From Demequinaceae bacterium (GTDB lineage: Bacteria; Actinomycetota; Actinomycetes; Actinomycetales; Demequinaceae), in the NCBI GenBank assembly GCA_016933155.1, contig JAFGBM010000006.1, positions 20,218 to 84,217 of the forward strand: a stretch of 64,000 nt of DNA. The letters run 5' to 3'. A program made the position numbers and the translations under genes. The notes below the pieces were generated by a model. It had not been told where the DNA came from. It saw only the letters and a program-made list of their open reading frames with translations, and searched no databases. Positions 1 to 8,385 of this stretch are shown here, piece after piece. Numbering within the stretch: the first letter of the stretch is position 1; each line of letters begins with the position of its first letter.

Positions 1-9
1 GGATGGAAG

Positions 10-336
10 GTGAATCACACTATGGCTCTGGGAATGTCTCCAGCGAAGCGGACGACAGATGACGTAGCGCGCGCCCTCGACCCTGCTGTGACGGGCGTCG
101 AACTCCTACCACTCGCGGTTCACCGCGATCCAGCCGTGCGTGTGGCCGTTGCCTCGCGCACCGACTGCCCCATGGGAGCCCTCCTGGCCCTGGGGCACGA
201 CCGGAGTCCCGAGGTTCTCTCGGCGTTGATCCGCAACGCCCGGGCCCCCGAGACCCTTATCCGACAACTGGCCGAGCACAAGAAGGCTGAGATTCGTGAC
301 GCGGCCCTGATGAGACTGAAGACGACCTTCCGCTGA
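10..336 (+). CDS. small conserved hypothetical protein
   Basis: A 108-residue soluble protein with no signal peptide or membrane segment. The body is helical and contains short HEAT/leucine-rich-like units (for example around DPAVRVAVASR and RSPEVLSALIRNA), so a repeat-type protein-binding role is possible, but I do not recognise the family. The start may be the GTG at 10 or the ATG at 22; both have only a weak purine tract upstream. It ends just before a strong hairpin at 359-386 that separates it from the infA promoter, so it is not part of the ribosomal operon. Confidence 0.6.
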   Translation: MNHTMALGMSPAKRTTDDVARALDPAVTGVELLPLAVHRDPAVRVAVASRTDCPMGALLALGHDRSPEVLSALIRNARAPETLIRQLAEHKKAEIRDAALMRLKTTFR

Positions 337-358
337 ACTCACTCCTCCTTTGACTCAG

Positions 359-386
359 CTGCGCACCGATCATCATCGGTGCGCAG
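359..386 (+). terminator. strong hairpin between the first gene and infA
   Basis: A perfect 12-bp stem (CTGCGCACCGAT at 359-370, loop CATC, ATCGGTGCGCAG at 375-386) lies 22 bases after the first gene. There is no long U tract, only TTGAATT, which also serves as the infA -35 box. It probably ends transcription of the upstream gene. Confidence 0.55.
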
Positions 387-416
387 TTGAATTCTGGGCC
401 CGGAGTCCCCTATAGT
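387..416 (+). promoter_or_regulatory. infA promoter
   Basis: TTGAAT at 387-392 and TATAGT at 411-416 are separated by 18 bases, a good match to a housekeeping sigma promoter. The expected start near 422 gives a leader of about 50 bases before infA. This promoter probably drives infA-rpmJ-rpsM-rpsK-rpoA-rplQ-truA. Confidence 0.65.
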
Positions 417-471
417 TGTGGGTCGGGCGTTTTTTCGTGCCCGAACCCTGTTCACCAACGTTAGTGGAGTC

Positions 472-693
472 ATGGCCAAGAAGGACGGCGTCATCGAGAT
501 TGAAGGCACCGTGGTCGAGTCATTGCCAAACGCGTCGTTCCGCGTGGAACTCACGAATGGCCATCTCGTCCTCGCCCATATCTCGGGGAAGATGCGCCAG
601 CACTACATCCGGATCCTTCCAGAGGACCGCGTAGTGGTGGAGTTGACCCCCTATGACCTGTCCCGAGGCCGCATCGTCTACCGCTACAAGTAG
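472..693 (+). CDS. infA: translation initiation factor IF-1
   Basis: A 73-residue protein, the normal IF-1 length, made of one S1-type OB fold. It binds the 30S A site during initiation together with IF-2 and IF-3. The start [12 protein letters not shown] and the segment [14 protein letters not shown] are diagnostic. The ATG at 472 is chosen because it gives the standard N-terminus; an upstream GTG in frame would add 18 residues absent from the family. It is the first gene of the alpha-type ribosomal operon, followed 49 bases later by rpmJ. Confidence 0.97.
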   Translation: MAKKDGVIEIEGTVVESLPNASFRVELTNGHLVLAHISGKMRQHYIRILPEDRVVVELTPYDLSRGRIVYRYK

Positions 694-742
694 AGCCGTC
701 GGTGACGCAACCGCGTCACGCCGTCGGCGGCAAGGAATGAGA

Positions 743-856
743 ATGAAGGTCAAGCCCAGCGTCAAGCCGATTTGCGACAAGTGCAAGGTGATCCGTCGCG
801 GCGGACGCGTTATGGTCATCTGCGAGAACCAGCGTCATAAGCAGCGCCAGGGCTAG
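743..856 (+). CDS. rpmJ: 50S ribosomal protein L36
   Basis: A 37-residue zinc-ribbon protein of the large subunit, with the usual CDKC pair and the later C and H ligands in [13 protein letters not shown], so this is the zinc-binding (C+) form. The ATG at 743 gives the standard MKVKPSV start and is preceded by AAGGA at 732-736. A start at 737 would add only Met-Arg. The gene is followed by a 103-base gap with a hairpin before rpsM. Confidence 0.97.
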   Translation: MKVKPSVKPICDKCKVIRRGGRVMVICENQRHKQRQG

Positions 857-882
857 GAAAGCGACCCGTCACAGCTTGATAC

Positions 883-902
883 CCCCGGCTCGGAGGCCGG
901 GG
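883..902 (+). promoter_or_regulatory. hairpin in the rpmJ-rpsM spacer
   Basis: A 7-bp GC stem (CCCCGGC at 883-889, GCCGGGG at 896-902, loop TCGGAG) stands in the rpmJ-rpsM spacer. It has no U tract. It may be an attenuator, a processing site or a translational feedback site for S13; the sequence does not decide between these. Confidence 0.35.
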
Positions 903-959
903 CCCTTCCAAGGGGACGACGGGACGGAAGACCTCCGATGAGTAGTGGAGCGAAACAGA

Positions 960-1331
960 ATGGCTCGAATCGTCGGCGTCGATCTCCCGCGCGAGAAGCG
1001 CGTTGAGGTGGCGCTCACCTACATCTTCGGCATTGGCCGAACCAGGGCGAATCAGATCCTCAAAGCCACGGGAGTCGATCCTGAGGCGAGGGTCAAGGAC
1101 CTCCCCGAGGATGCCCTCGTCAGCATCCGTGACTACATCGAGGCCAACTTTCGCGTGGAGGGCGATCTCCGTCGCGAGGTTCAGGCCGACATTCGCCGCA
1201 AGGTGGAGATCGGCTCGTATCAGGGGATACGGCACCGGAGGGGCATGACCGTCCGGGGTCAACGCACCAAGACCAACGCCCGCACCCGCAAGGGTCCCAA
1301 GAAGACCGTCGCCGGAAAGAAGAAGGCATAA
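960..1331 (+). CDS. rpsM: 30S ribosomal protein S13
   Basis: A 123-residue small-subunit head protein that contacts 23S rRNA and L5 through inter-subunit bridges. The N-terminus [14 protein letters not shown] and the helix-hairpin region [11 protein letters not shown] are typical, and the C-terminus is the normal lysine-rich tail ending [10 protein letters not shown]. The ATG at 960 is chosen over an in-frame upstream start at 945 because it gives the conserved N-terminus. Its TAA overlaps the ATG of rpsK by one base, suggesting coupled translation. Confidence 0.97.
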   Translation: MARIVGVDLPREKRVEVALTYIFGIGRTRANQILKATGVDPEARVKDLPEDALVSIRDYIEANFRVEGDLRREVQADIRRKVEIGSYQGIRHRRGMTVRGQRTKTNARTRKGPKKTVAGKKKA

Positions 1332-1720
1332 TGGCCGCCCCAACACGCAAGCCTCGCAAGAAGATCAAGAAGACCGTGGAGCACGGTCAGGCGCACATCA
1401 AGTCCACCTTCAACAACACCATCATCTCGATCACCGATCCCTCGGGGGCCGTGGTGTCCTGGTCCTCGTCCGGTCAGGTCGGGTACAAGGGCTCACGCAA
1501 GTCGACGCCGTTCGCGGCGCAGCTTGCCGCCGAGGCTGCGGCCCGCAAGGCCCGCGATGCCGGTATGACGAAGGTCGATGTGTTCGTCAAGGGACCCGGC
1601 TCCGGTCGGGATACCGCCATCCGTTCCCTCACCGCGGCTGGACTCGACGTCACCTCCATCCGGGACGTGACCCCCCAAGCCCACAACGGCTGCCGCCCAC
1701 CCAAGCGTCGTCGCAACTAG
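1331..1720 (+). CDS. rpsK: 30S ribosomal protein S11
   Basis: A 129-residue protein of the 30S platform, near the mRNA exit site. [18 protein letters not shown] and the C-terminal PPKRRRN are characteristic. It overlaps rpsM by one base. In many bacteria rpsD (S4) follows directly, but here only 92 bases separate the stop from rpoA and no S4 coding sequence is present. Confidence 0.97.
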   Translation: MAAPTRKPRKKIKKTVEHGQAHIKSTFNNTIISITDPSGAVVSWSSSGQVGYKGSRKSTPFAAQLAAEAAARKARDAGMTKVDVFVKGPGSGRDTAIRSLTAAGLDVTSIRDVTPQAHNGCRPPKRRRN

Positions 1721-1812
1721 TCCTTCCATCTCCAAACTCCATACGCCCCCGGCGGATGTGCGCGGGGGGCACCGCGAGCATCAAATAGCGGGTGCTCGGA
1801 AAGGAAACCACC

Positions 1813-2805
1813 GTGCTCATTGCACAGCGCCCCACCCTCACCGAGAAGGTCATCTCGGAGAACCGGTCGCAGTTCTCCCTGAAGCCCCTTGAGCCGGGCT
1901 TCGGCTATACCCTGGGAAACTCTCTCCGGCGGACGCTTCTGTCCTCCATCCCCGGCGCGGCGGTCACCTCCGTCCGCTTCGAGGGGGTCCTGCACGAGTT
2001 CACGACCATCGAGGGGGTGAAGGAGGACGTCACTGAGATCCTCCTGAACCTCAAAGGCCTCGTCGTCTCCTCGACGAGCGAGGAACCGGTCATCATGTAC
2101 CTCCGCAAGAGCGGCGCCGGTGCCGTGACGGCGGCGGACATCGCGCCGCCCGCGGGTGTCGAGATTCACAATCCCGACCTGCACATCGCCACGCTCAACG
2201 CCAAGGCCAAGTTCGAGGTGGAGTTGACGGTCGAGCGGGGCCGGGGATACGTTCCGGCCACCCTCAACAAGCAGTACGACGCCGAGATCGGCCAGATTCC
2301 CGTCGACTCGATCTACTCTCCGGTCCTCAAGGTCACATATCGGGTCGAGGCGACCCGTGTCGCCCAGCGGACGGACTTCGATGAGCTCATCCTCGACGTG
2401 GAGACCAAGTCCTCCATGACGGCCAGGGATGCGCTCGCTTCGGCGGGGGCGACCCTCGTCGAGTTGTTCTCGCTCGTCCGTGGGCTCAACGAAGAGGCCG
2501 AGGGCATCGAGATCGGCCCGCCGGAGTCCGACGCATCGCTCGAGGAGGACTACAACCTCCCCGTCGAGGAACTCAACCTCACCCAGCGGTCCTACAACTG
2601 CCTCAAGCGCGAGGGAATCCACACCGTCGGTGAGTTGACCGCTCGGAGCGAGGCCGACCTCATGGACATCAGAAACTTCGGCCAGAAGTCCATCTCCGAG
2701 GTCAAGGAGAGGCTGGTTGACCTTGGGCTCTCGCTCAAGGATTCCGCTGTGGAATACGACCCGTCGGCGACGGGTGTGTACTTCTCGGGTAACGACGAGA
2801 TCTAG
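1813..2805 (+). CDS. rpoA: RNA polymerase subunit alpha
   Basis: A 330-residue subunit that dimerises to nucleate RNA polymerase assembly; its C-terminal domain binds UP-elements and activators. The N-terminal domain shows [20 protein letters not shown]; the C-terminal domain (about 250-310) has [19 protein letters not shown] and [11 protein letters not shown] chose the GTG at 1813, after AAGGAAA at 1801-1807, because it gives the actinobacterial N-terminus MLIAQRPTL; an in-frame GTG at 1792 would add seven unsupported residues. rplQ follows after seven bases. Confidence 0.97.
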   Translation: MLIAQRPTLTEKVISENRSQFSLKPLEPGFGYTLGNSLRRTLLSSIPGAAVTSVRFEGVLHEFTTIEGVKEDVTEILLNLKGLVVSSTSEEPVIMYLRKSGAGAVTAADIAPPAGVEIHNPDLHIATLNAKAKFEVELTVERGRGYVPATLNKQYDAEIGQIPVDSIYSPVLKVTYRVEATRVAQRTDFDELILDVETKSSMTARDALASAGATLVELFSLVRGLNEEAEGIEIGPPESDASLEEDYNLPVEELNLTQRSYNCLKREGIHTVGELTARSEADLMDIRNFGQKSISEVKERLVDLGLSLKDSAVEYDPSATGVYFSGNDEI

Positions 2806-2812
2806 GAGAACC

Positions 2813-3313
2813 ATGCCCACACCCACCAAGGGTGCCCGCCTGGGCGGCGGGCCCGCGCACGAACGGCTCATCATCGCGAACCTCGCCCAAAGCCTGTTCC
2901 AGCATGGCCGGGTGACGACGACGCTTGCCAAGGCACGTCGTATCCGTCCGTACGCGGAGAGGCTTGTCACCCTCGCCAAGCGAGGCGACCTCGCCTCTCG
3001 TCGGAAGGTCATGGGTGTCATCAGCGACAAGGGCGTCGTCCACGTCCTGTTCACCCAGATCGCGCCCGCCTTCGCCGAAAGGCAGGGGGGCTACACCCGT
3101 ATCGTCAAAGTCGGGGTCAGGAAGGGCGACAACGCCCCGATGGCGGTGATCGAACTCGTCGACGGCGCGGAGAGCCTCAAGCAGGCCGTCGTCTCCGAGG
3201 CCGCCCGCGCTGCAGCCCAGGGGTCCGAGGCCCCGGCGAAGGCCGAGAAAAAGGCCCCTACCAAGAAGGCCCCGGCCAAGAAGGCCGTCAGCGCTGAGAA
3301 GGACGCCGAGTAG
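2813..3313 (+). CDS. rplQ: 50S ribosomal protein L17 with basic tail
   Basis: A 166-residue large-subunit protein. The first 120 or so residues are normal L17 ([37 protein letters not shown]). The remainder is an Ala/Lys/Pro tail with repeated KKAP units, as in other actinobacterial L17 proteins that are longer than the enterobacterial form. Start ATG 2813 follows GGAG at 2804-2807. It lies between rpoA and truA, the usual order. Confidence 0.96.
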   Translation: MPTPTKGARLGGGPAHERLIIANLAQSLFQHGRVTTTLAKARRIRPYAERLVTLAKRGDLASRRKVMGVISDKGVVHVLFTQIAPAFAERQGGYTRIVKVGVRKGDNAPMAVIELVDGAESLKQAVVSEAARAAAQGSEAPAKAEKKAPTKKAPAKKAVSAEKDAE

Positions 3314-3328
3314 GAGCGGAGGCGGATC

Positions 3329-4192
3329 GTGACGACCGGTACTCCCGACGTCAGGGTCCGCCTCGACCTTTCCTACGACGGCACGGACTTCTCCGGATGG
3401 GCCGTTCAGCCCAGACTGCGCACGGTTCAGGGGGTCGTGGAGGAGGGGCTTGCCCGCATCGTCAGGGGCCACCGTCCCCGCCTGACCGTGGCGGGCCGAA
3501 CCGATGCCGGGGTCCACGCCAGTGGCCAGGTGGCCCACCTCGACCTTACCGCCTCGGCCTGGGCGGCCCTGCCCGGCCGGTCCGTCCGAACCCCTGAAGC
3601 TGCGTTCGTCGATCGGCTGGGAGGGGTCCTTCCGGGAGACGTCCTGGTCCGACGCGCGTCCCTTGCCCCCGAGGGATTCGATGCTCGATTCTCGGCGGTC
3701 GAGAGGCGATACTCCTACCGGGTGAGCGACCGTCCGGAGACCAGGGATCCCCTCACCCGGAGGACGGTCCTGTGGGCCAAGAATCCGCTCGACCTCGCGC
3801 TCCTCACCGAGGCCTCCGACGCCCTCACCGGTCTGCGAGACTTCGCGGCTTTCTGCCGATCGAGAGAGGGCTCGACGACCATTCGAACCCTCCTGGAGTT
3901 CTCCTGGAGGAGGGAGGATCGGGGGCCCGACGCCGGATTGGTCGTCGCGACCGTTCGCGCGGATGCCTTCTGCCATTCCATGGTGAGGTCGCTCGTCGGT
4001 GCCGTCCTCGCCGTCGGCGAGGGGAGAAGGGACCTGTGTTGGCTGATGGAGGTCGCCGAGTCGCCCAGGAGGACTCCGCGCATTTCGGTGGCGGCCCCCC
4101 ATGGCCTTACCCTCGAGGAAGTGGTGTATCCACCGGACAATGAGGTGGCCTCGCGGGCGGAGTCGACGAGGGCCCGTCGGGCCCTGGATTGA
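3329..4192 (+). CDS. truA: tRNA pseudouridine(38-40) synthase TruA
   Basis: A 287-residue enzyme that converts uridines 38-40 of the tRNA anticodon stem to pseudouridine. The conserved catalytic motif is [15 protein letters not shown] with the nucleophilic Asp at residue 59; the N-terminal [13 protein letters not shown] is also family-specific. It starts with GTG at 3329, with GGAGG a few bases upstream, 15 bases after rplQ. A promoter for rplM overlaps its stop codon, so truA probably ends this transcript unit in part. Confidence 0.95.
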   Translation: MTTGTPDVRVRLDLSYDGTDFSGWAVQPRLRTVQGVVEEGLARIVRGHRPRLTVAGRTDAGVHASGQVAHLDLTASAWAALPGRSVRTPEAAFVDRLGGVLPGDVLVRRASLAPEGFDARFSAVERRYSYRVSDRPETRDPLTRRTVLWAKNPLDLALLTEASDALTGLRDFAAFCRSREGSTTIRTLLEFSWRREDRGPDAGLVVATVRADAFCHSMVRSLVGAVLAVGEGRRDLCWLMEVAESPRRTPRISVAAPHGLTLEEVVYPPDNEVASRAESTRARRALD

Positions 4193-4218
4193 CCCGCCCG
4201 GTTCTCCAACGGTATGCT
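4189..4218 (+). promoter_or_regulatory. promoter of rplM-rpsI-glmM
   Basis: TTGACC at 4189-4194 and TATGCT at 4213-4218 are 18 bases apart. The -35 box overlaps the truA stop codon. The predicted start near 4225 gives a leader of about 105 bases that holds the hairpins listed next. Confidence 0.6.
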
Positions 4219-4222
4219 GTGG

Positions 4223-4301
4223 GGTCGTTGTGCGTGCGACCGTGGAGGCCCTGGGCCTCGGCAGGAGCCGCCCATAGAACACCGCGTTGGTTCGCCAACG
4301 C
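4223..4301 (+). promoter_or_regulatory. structured leader of rplM (possible L13/S9 autoregulatory RNA)
   Basis: Three local inverted repeats follow one another: GGTCG/CGACC (4223-4227, 4237-4241), GAGGCC-CTG-GGCCTC (4245-4259) and GCGTTGG-TTCG-CCAACGC (4284-4301), the last with a stable UUCG loop. No U tract follows, so simple termination is unlikely. Placed directly ahead of rplM, this could be a ribosomal-protein leader, but I cannot match it to a named Rfam family. Confidence 0.45.
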
Positions 4302-4329
4302 CTACCACACGAACGATAAGAAGGCTCCT

Positions 4330-4773
4330 GTGCGCACCTACTCCCCGAAGTCGGCGGATGTTGTCGAGAACTGGCACGTCGTCGACGCGACCGATGTCGT
4401 CCTTGGCCGCCTCGCCTCCCAAGTGGCGACCCTCATCCGCGGCAAGCACAAGCCGACCTTCGCCCCCCACCTCGACTGCGGGGATTACGTCATCGTCATC
4501 AACGCCGCTGACGTCGCCCTGACCGGAGCCAAGACCACGGGCAAGATCAAGTACCGGCACTCGGGATTCATCGGGGGTCTTCGGGGTGTCCCGATTGGCG
4601 AACTCCTGGAGAAGGACCCCCGGCGGGTCGTGGAGGGCGCCGTTCGCGGCATGTTGCCCCACACCAAACTCGGACGGGCTCAGATGTCGAAGCTCAAGGT
4701 GTACGCGGGGGCCGAGCACCCGCACGCCGCACAGAAGCCCAAGCCGTTTACCATCTCCCAGGTCGCGCAGTAG
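4330..4773 (+). CDS. rplM: 50S ribosomal protein L13
   Basis: A 147-residue early-assembly protein of the large subunit. [33 protein letters not shown] and the MLPHTKLGR segment are family hallmarks. GTG 4330 gives the expected actinobacterial start (V/M)RTYSPK; in-frame sequence further upstream lies in the leader hairpins and is not conserved. It forms a unit with rpsI 27 bases downstream. Confidence 0.96.
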   Translation: MRTYSPKSADVVENWHVVDATDVVLGRLASQVATLIRGKHKPTFAPHLDCGDYVIVINAADVALTGAKTTGKIKYRHSGFIGGLRGVPIGELLEKDPRRVVEGAVRGMLPHTKLGRAQMSKLKVYAGAEHPHAAQKPKPFTISQVAQ

Positions 4774-4800
4774 GCCTGGGACCTGACGAAGGACACGACA

Positions 4801-5298
4801 GTGACGGACGAGATCACGACGGACCTTGAGGATGAGTTCCCTGAGGACGAGGTCCCGGAGGAGTACCACACCGAATCCGCGGTCATCCGCGGCGTGGGCG
4901 CATCGGCCGTCGCGCCCGGAGCGGGACTGGGCCGCCGCAAGGAGGCGATCGCCCGGGTGCGACTCGTCCCCGGGGTGGGGAAGTGGACCATCAACGGCCG
5001 CGACCTCGAGGATTACTTCCCGAACAAGGTCCACCAGCAGGTGGTCAACAGCCCGTTTGCCATTCTCGACATCGAAGGCAAATTCGATGTCCATGCCCGG
5101 ATCACTGGAGGAGGGACGTCCGGCCAGGCCGGCGCCCTTCGCCTCGGCGTCGCCCGTGCGCTGAATGCCATCGACGAGGAGCACAACCGGTCTACGCTCA
5201 AGAAGGCGGGATTCCTGACCAGGGATGCCCGCGTCGTCGAGCGGAAGAAGGCCGGACTCAAGAAGGCTCGTCGCGCCCCGCAGTACACCAAGCGGTAG
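4801..5298 (+). CDS. rpsI: 30S ribosomal protein S9
   Basis: A 165-residue protein. The S9 body starts near residue 42 ([17 protein letters not shown]) and ends with the conserved RRAPQYTKR tail, whose last arginine reaches the P-site tRNA. About 40 residues precede it, rich in Asp and Glu, an extension common in actinobacterial S9. GTG 4801 opens this extension. glmM begins ten bases after the stop. Confidence 0.96.
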   Translation: MTDEITTDLEDEFPEDEVPEEYHTESAVIRGVGASAVAPGAGLGRRKEAIARVRLVPGVGKWTINGRDLEDYFPNKVHQQVVNSPFAILDIEGKFDVHARITGGGTSGQAGALRLGVARALNAIDEEHNRSTLKKAGFLTRDARVVERKKAGLKKARRAPQYTKR

Positions 5299-5308
5299 CA
5301 TTTCGCGC

Positions 5309-6673
5309 ATGGCGCGACTCTTCGGCACGGATGGCGTCCGAGGGATCGCCAACGTCGATGTCACCCCCGAACTCGCCCTCGATCTCGCGATAGCCGCGAC
5401 GGGTGTGCTCGTAGAAGCCTCCCAGTCCGAAGGTCGCCATCGGGTCGTCATCGGGCGCGATACCCGCATCTCGGGACAGTTCCTCTCCCATGCCATGGCC
5501 GCGGGCCTGGCTGGCGCGGGCGCCGACGTCCTCGACGTCGGGGTCATCCCGACCCCCGGTGTTGCCCACATCGTCGCGGCGACGGATTCGGATTTCGGGG
5601 TGGTGATCTCCGCCTCGCACAATCCCATGCCCGACAACGGGATCAAGTTCTTCGCCAAGGGCGGGCACAAGGTCGACGACGCCGTCGAGGAGGAGATCGA
5701 GGAGAGGCTCGGAAAGGTCGGGGAACGGCCGACGGGTGAGGACGTGGGGACGATTACGCCTCGTCCCGACCTTGTTCAGGCGTACATCACCCATGTTGTC
5801 GACGCGGTCAAGACCTTCTCCGGGTCGGCATCGCCGCTTGCGGGGCTCAAGATTGTGGCCGATTGCGCCCATGGGTCCGCGTCGACCGTGGCGGAGGGGG
5901 CCCTGCGGGAGGCAGGGGCCGATGTGGTCGTCATCAACGCGGCGCCAACGGGCCTCAACATCAACGACGGGGTCGGGTCCACCCACATCGAGGGATTGGC
6001 GTCGGCGGTCATCAAGAACGGAGCGGACCTCGGGGTTGCCTTCGACGGGGATGCGGACAGGTGTCTCGCGGTCGATCACCTGGGGGCCCTGGTCGACGGC
6101 GACCAGCTCATGGGTCTGATCGCGCTCAAGATGAAGGCGGAGAACGCGCTCTACCGAGACACCATCGTCGCGACCGTCATGAGCAACCTCGGGCTCCACC
6201 GGGCCATGCGTCAGGCCGGAATAGACATCGTCGAAACGGCCGTCGGCGACCGCTATGTGCTCGAGGCGATGCGAGAGGCCGGATACTCCCTCGGTGGGGA
6301 GCAGTCGGGGCACATCATCCTGTCCGAGTACACGACGACGGGGGACGGTCTCCTCACCGCCGTCATCGCCGGTTCGATCGTCGTGGCCTCGGGAAACAAC
6401 CTGCGTGATGAGGTTGCCTCGATCGAGCGATTACCCCAGGTCCTCGTCAATGTCCCGAACGTCGACAAGTCGAGGGTCTTCACGGATGCCGTGCTCGAGG
6501 GGGCGCTTGCCGACATCCGGGCCTCCCTCGGCTCCGGGGGGAGGGTGCTCCTTCGGCCCTCGGGGACAGAGCCCCTCGTCCGGGTCATGGTCGAAGCGGC
6601 GACGAAGGATCGAGCCGAGGAAGTCGCCGGAGCACTTGCCGCCCTGGTCGCCTCCAGGCTGGCTCTCGCATGA
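5309..6673 (+). CDS. glmM: phosphoglucosamine mutase
   Basis: A 454-residue enzyme that interconverts glucosamine-6-phosphate and glucosamine-1-phosphate for UDP-GlcNAc and hence peptidoglycan. The active-site phosphoserine is Ser103 in ISASHNPMPDNG; the metal-binding loop DGDADR is at 246-251; the phosphate-binding loop RPSGTEPLVRVM is near the C-terminus. ATG 5309 gives the standard MARLFGTDGVRG. It follows rpsI closely, as in many actinobacteria, and glmS, the preceding step, is only 1.7 kb downstream. Confidence 0.97.
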   Translation: MARLFGTDGVRGIANVDVTPELALDLAIAATGVLVEASQSEGRHRVVIGRDTRISGQFLSHAMAAGLAGAGADVLDVGVIPTPGVAHIVAATDSDFGVVISASHNPMPDNGIKFFAKGGHKVDDAVEEEIEERLGKVGERPTGEDVGTITPRPDLVQAYITHVVDAVKTFSGSASPLAGLKIVADCAHGSASTVAEGALREAGADVVVINAAPTGLNINDGVGSTHIEGLASAVIKNGADLGVAFDGDADRCLAVDHLGALVDGDQLMGLIALKMKAENALYRDTIVATVMSNLGLHRAMRQAGIDIVETAVGDRYVLEAMREAGYSLGGEQSGHIILSEYTTTGDGLLTAVIAGSIVVASGNNLRDEVASIERLPQVLVNVPNVDKSRVFTDAVLEGALADIRASLGSGGRVLLRPSGTEPLVRVMVEAATKDRAEEVAGALAALVASRLALA

Positions 6674-7398
6674 TCCCATCCGGATGGAGGGAATCCCTCG
6701 GTGATGCCCTGGGTGATGCCTGGTCCTGGTTCACGGGGCTTGGTGTCGAGATCGAGCGTCTTGTCCTCGATCTCACAACCTCGGTGTGGATCTACCTCGC
6801 CGTCTGGGCCGTGGCCGTCATTGATGGGATCTTTCCCCCGGTCCCGTCGGAGTCGATCGTCATCGCGGCGGCGACGACCTGGAGGATCGAACACACGCCA
6901 GTCATCTGGGGGGTGTGGCTCGCGGCGGCGGTGGGAGCCTGGTGCGGGGACCAGATTGCCTTCAGCATCGGGCGGGCCGTGCATCCCAACCGCGTCCCCT
7001 TCCTTCGAGGCCCCAAGGGGAGATCTGTCCTCGCCTGGGCCGAGCACGCTCTCGAGCACCGGGGGACGGCGTTCATCCTGGCCGCCCGATTCATCCCGAT
7101 CGGACGGGTCGCGGTCAACCTCACCGCCGGGGCCCTCCGCTTCCCTCGGCGGCGGTTCATGATCATCGACGCGGTCGCGGCCTGCCTGTGGGCGACGTAC
7201 GGCTGCGTGCTCGGAGTCTTCGCCGGAAGCCTGGTGAACGACAGCCTGCTCCTGGCAATCGCCATCGGGGTGGTCGGGGGGATCCTCCTGGGATACCTCG
7301 TCGATCGGCTTCTCTCCCGCCTCGGGCTCGAGCCCACCCAGTTGCCCTCCCTGGAGGAGATGGAGCGATCCGAGGCAGACGAGGCGGCGGACGCCTAG
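6670..7398 (+). CDS. DedA family membrane protein
   Basis: A 242-residue inner-membrane protein of the DedA/VTT family, now linked in other bacteria to lipid-carrier or phospholipid flipping. The family motif is AARFIPIGRVAVNLTAG near residue 139; hydrophobic segments flank it at about 38-58, 78-95 and 170-215. A short acidic tail ends the protein. ATG 6670 overlaps the glmM TGA by four bases, so it is translated in the same operon. Its end overlaps the convergent coaA by four bases. The exact substrate cannot be read from sequence. Confidence 0.85.
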   Translation: MIPSGWRESLGDALGDAWSWFTGLGVEIERLVLDLTTSVWIYLAVWAVAVIDGIFPPVPSESIVIAAATTWRIEHTPVIWGVWLAAAVGAWCGDQIAFSIGRAVHPNRVPFLRGPKGRSVLAWAEHALEHRGTAFILAARFIPIGRVAVNLTAGALRFPRRRFMIIDAVAACLWATYGCVLGVFAGSLVNDSLLLAIAIGVVGGILLGYLVDRLLSRLGLEPTQLPSLEEMERSEADEAADA

Positions 7399-8345
7399 AG
7401 TTTGCGGAGGCTGACGGTTTCGACCGCGTGATCGGGGCCCTTCCGAAGGATGATCGTCGCCCGGTCCCGCGTCGGCGCGATGTTGTGCTCCAGGTTGGGC
7501 GCATTGATGGCATCCCAGATCTCCTCGGCTCGGAGCCGGGCCTCGTCATCGCTTAGCCGGGCATAGGAGTGGAAATAGGAATCCGGCTGCGAGAAGGCCG
7601 TCTCGCGGAGGGAGAGGAAACGATCGACGTACCATCCCCGGATGTCGGAGGACTCGGCGTCGACGTAGATGGACACATCGAAGTAGTCGCTGACGGCCGG
7701 GGCAATTCCCGATGCCAGGGGGAGGGGCTGCTGAAGGACGTTCAGGCCCTCGACGATGAGGATGTCCGGTTGGTCGATCGTGGTCGCCTCGCCCGGCACG
7801 ATGTCATAGAGGAGATGGGAGTACACCGGGGCTGAGACCGACGGGACTCCCGACTTGACGTCGACGACGAAGCGGTGCAGGGCGTCGCTGTCGTACGACT
7901 CCGGAAAGCCTTTGCGATAGAGGAGCCCCCTGTCCTGAAGCTCGGCGTTCGGCAGGAGGAAACTGTCGGTGGTCACCAGGGAGACATCGGGGCTCCGGGG
8001 CCACCGGGCCATCAGTTCCCTGAGGAGCCGCGCCGTCGTGGACTTCCCGACCGCGACCGAGCCCGCGACGGCGATGACGAAGGGGGTCCTGGATGCGCGT
8101 TCCCCCAGGAACTCGGCCGTCGCCCCGTGCAGGGCTCCCACCGCCGTCGAGTATAGGTCGAGAAGCCGAGAGAGGGGCCGGTAGACCGTATCGACCTCAT
8201 CGAGGCTCACGGGATCGCCTAAGCCCCGGACCCGAGTGATGTCTTCCTCCGTCAGGGGAAGGGGGGTCTTCCCGGCGAGGGCGGACCACTCCGACCTGCT
8301 GAGGGTGACGTACGGGCCGCCGGAGCGGGGACCTGCCTCGTTCAC
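7395..8345 (-). CDS. coaA: type I pantothenate kinase
   Basis: A 316-residue P-loop kinase for the first step of coenzyme A synthesis. Walker A GSVAVGKS is at 95-102; PVYSHLLYDIVPG, LIVEGLNVLQ and the C-terminal LRKGPDHAV segment are typical of prokaryotic CoaA. I chose GTG 8345 because GACAAT lies exactly six bases upstream (8357-8352), the leaderless spacing seen repeatedly in this window. A longer frame to 8387 would overlap the glmS start. It diverges from glmS, and its 3' end overlaps the DedA gene by four bases. Confidence 0.95.
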   Translation of the reverse strand: MNEAGPRSGGPYVTLSRSEWSALAGKTPLPLTEEDITRVRGLGDPVSLDEVDTVYRPLSRLLDLYSTAVGALHGATAEFLGERASRTPFVIAVAGSVAVGKSTTARLLRELMARWPRSPDVSLVTTDSFLLPNAELQDRGLLYRKGFPESYDSDALHRFVVDVKSGVPSVSAPVYSHLLYDIVPGEATTIDQPDILIVEGLNVLQQPLPLASGIAPAVSDYFDVSIYVDAESSDIRGWYVDRFLSLRETAFSQPDSYFHSYARLSDDEARLRAEEIWDAINAPNLEHNIAPTRDRATIILRKGPDHAVETVSLRKL

Positions 8346-8351
8346 GGTCCC

Positions 8352-8357
8352 ATTGTC
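8352..8357 (-). promoter_or_regulatory. -10 box for leaderless coaA
   Basis: GACAAT on the minus strand stands six bases before the GTG at 8345. A GGAGG overlaps it but would be 11 bases from the start, so the leaderless reading fits better. Confidence 0.45.
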
Positions 8358-8372
8358 CTCCAAGGCGACAAC

Positions 8373-8378
8373 TAGACT
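8373..8378 (+). promoter_or_regulatory. -10 box for glmS
   Basis: TAGACT lies seven bases before the glmS ATG. No Shine-Dalgarno sequence intervenes, so glmS mRNA is probably leaderless. The back-to-back coaA box is only 15 bases away. Confidence 0.5.
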
Positions 8379-8385
8379 CGACACC

